Shown one piece after another: positions 6,169 to 6,186 of a stretch of 6,186 bases of DNA (positions are counted from its first letter, which is position 1; every line of letters begins with the position of its first letter). The stretch covers positions 1 to 6,186 of the forward strand of contig DESK01000036.1 in NCBI GenBank assembly GCA_002361955.1, in the 5' to 3' direction. Source of the stretch: Lachnospiraceae bacterium UBA3316. Lineage in GTDB: Bacteria > Bacillota > Clostridia > Lachnospirales > Lachnospiraceae. A program made the position numbers and the translations under genes. Below the pieces are notes generated by a model. That model was given only the letters and a program-made list of their open reading frames with translations. It did no database searches and was not told the DNA's origin.

Positions 6169-6186
6169 GTGCGCCCAGTATGGGCG
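6169..6186 (+). mobile_element. Putative 5' end of a class C group II intron (cut off by the window end)
   Basis: The sequence begins GTGCG, the conserved group II intron 5' terminus, and continues with CGCCCA (6172-6177) and TGGGCG (6181-6186), a perfect 6-bp hairpin with a GTA loop. This resembles the start of domain I in the Oceanobacillus iheyensis group IIC intron as I remember it, which opens GUGUGCCCGGCAUGGG; differences largely preserve pairing. Class C introns are known to insert just downstream of intrinsic terminator hairpins in the same orientation, exactly the position seen here. Only 18 bases are visible, so the ribozyme body, reverse transcriptase and 3' end cannot be examined. 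A different short palindromic repeat is the main alternative. Confidence 0.55.

Overview
The window looks like chromosomal DNA from a Clostridia-class Bacillota, most likely a gut-type Lachnospiraceae. This is inferred from the moderate GC content, strong AGGAGG-type ribosome binding sites, the fused carboxyltransferase gene, and a secreted DUF5722-like glycosidase of a kind I associate with that family. The genus cannot be fixed from this sequence alone.

Layout: positions 1-204 hold no gene. Most of this stretch is a chain of four back-to-back hairpins (about 2-183), which could be a dispersed repeat or MITE-like element or a structured RNA leader. Next comes a tightly packed plus-strand operon: accC (biotin carboxylase, 205-1554), a single accD-accA fusion (both carboxyltransferase subunits in one chain, 1542-3245), and an FMN-dependent enoyl reductase/nitronate monooxygenase family gene (3254-4297). 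The first two genes overlap by 13 bp and the third starts 8 bp after the second. AccC charges the biotin carrier with CO2, AccDA transfers it to acetyl-CoA to make malonyl-CoA, and the third product may be a FabK-like reductase acting later in fatty acid synthesis. The biotin carrier (accB) and the rest of a usual fab cluster are not in the window and may lie upstream of position 1.

The 265-bp gap at 4298-4562 holds a possible long-range RNA structure (4341-4436) and a near-consensus sigma-A promoter (4477-4505). The promoter drives a separate gene at 4563-6104 for a secreted protein with a signal peptide, a lysine-rich N-terminal domain and a TIM-barrel glycosidase-like domain resembling DUF5722.

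That gene ends at a clear intrinsic terminator (6130-6168). Directly after the terminator, the last 18 bases of the window resemble the 5' end of a bacterial class C group II intron, a family known to insert just downstream of terminator hairpins. The intron body would lie beyond the window. The most interesting points are this intron boundary, the multi-hairpin element before accC, the accDA fusion, and the cysteine cluster in the FabK-like protein.
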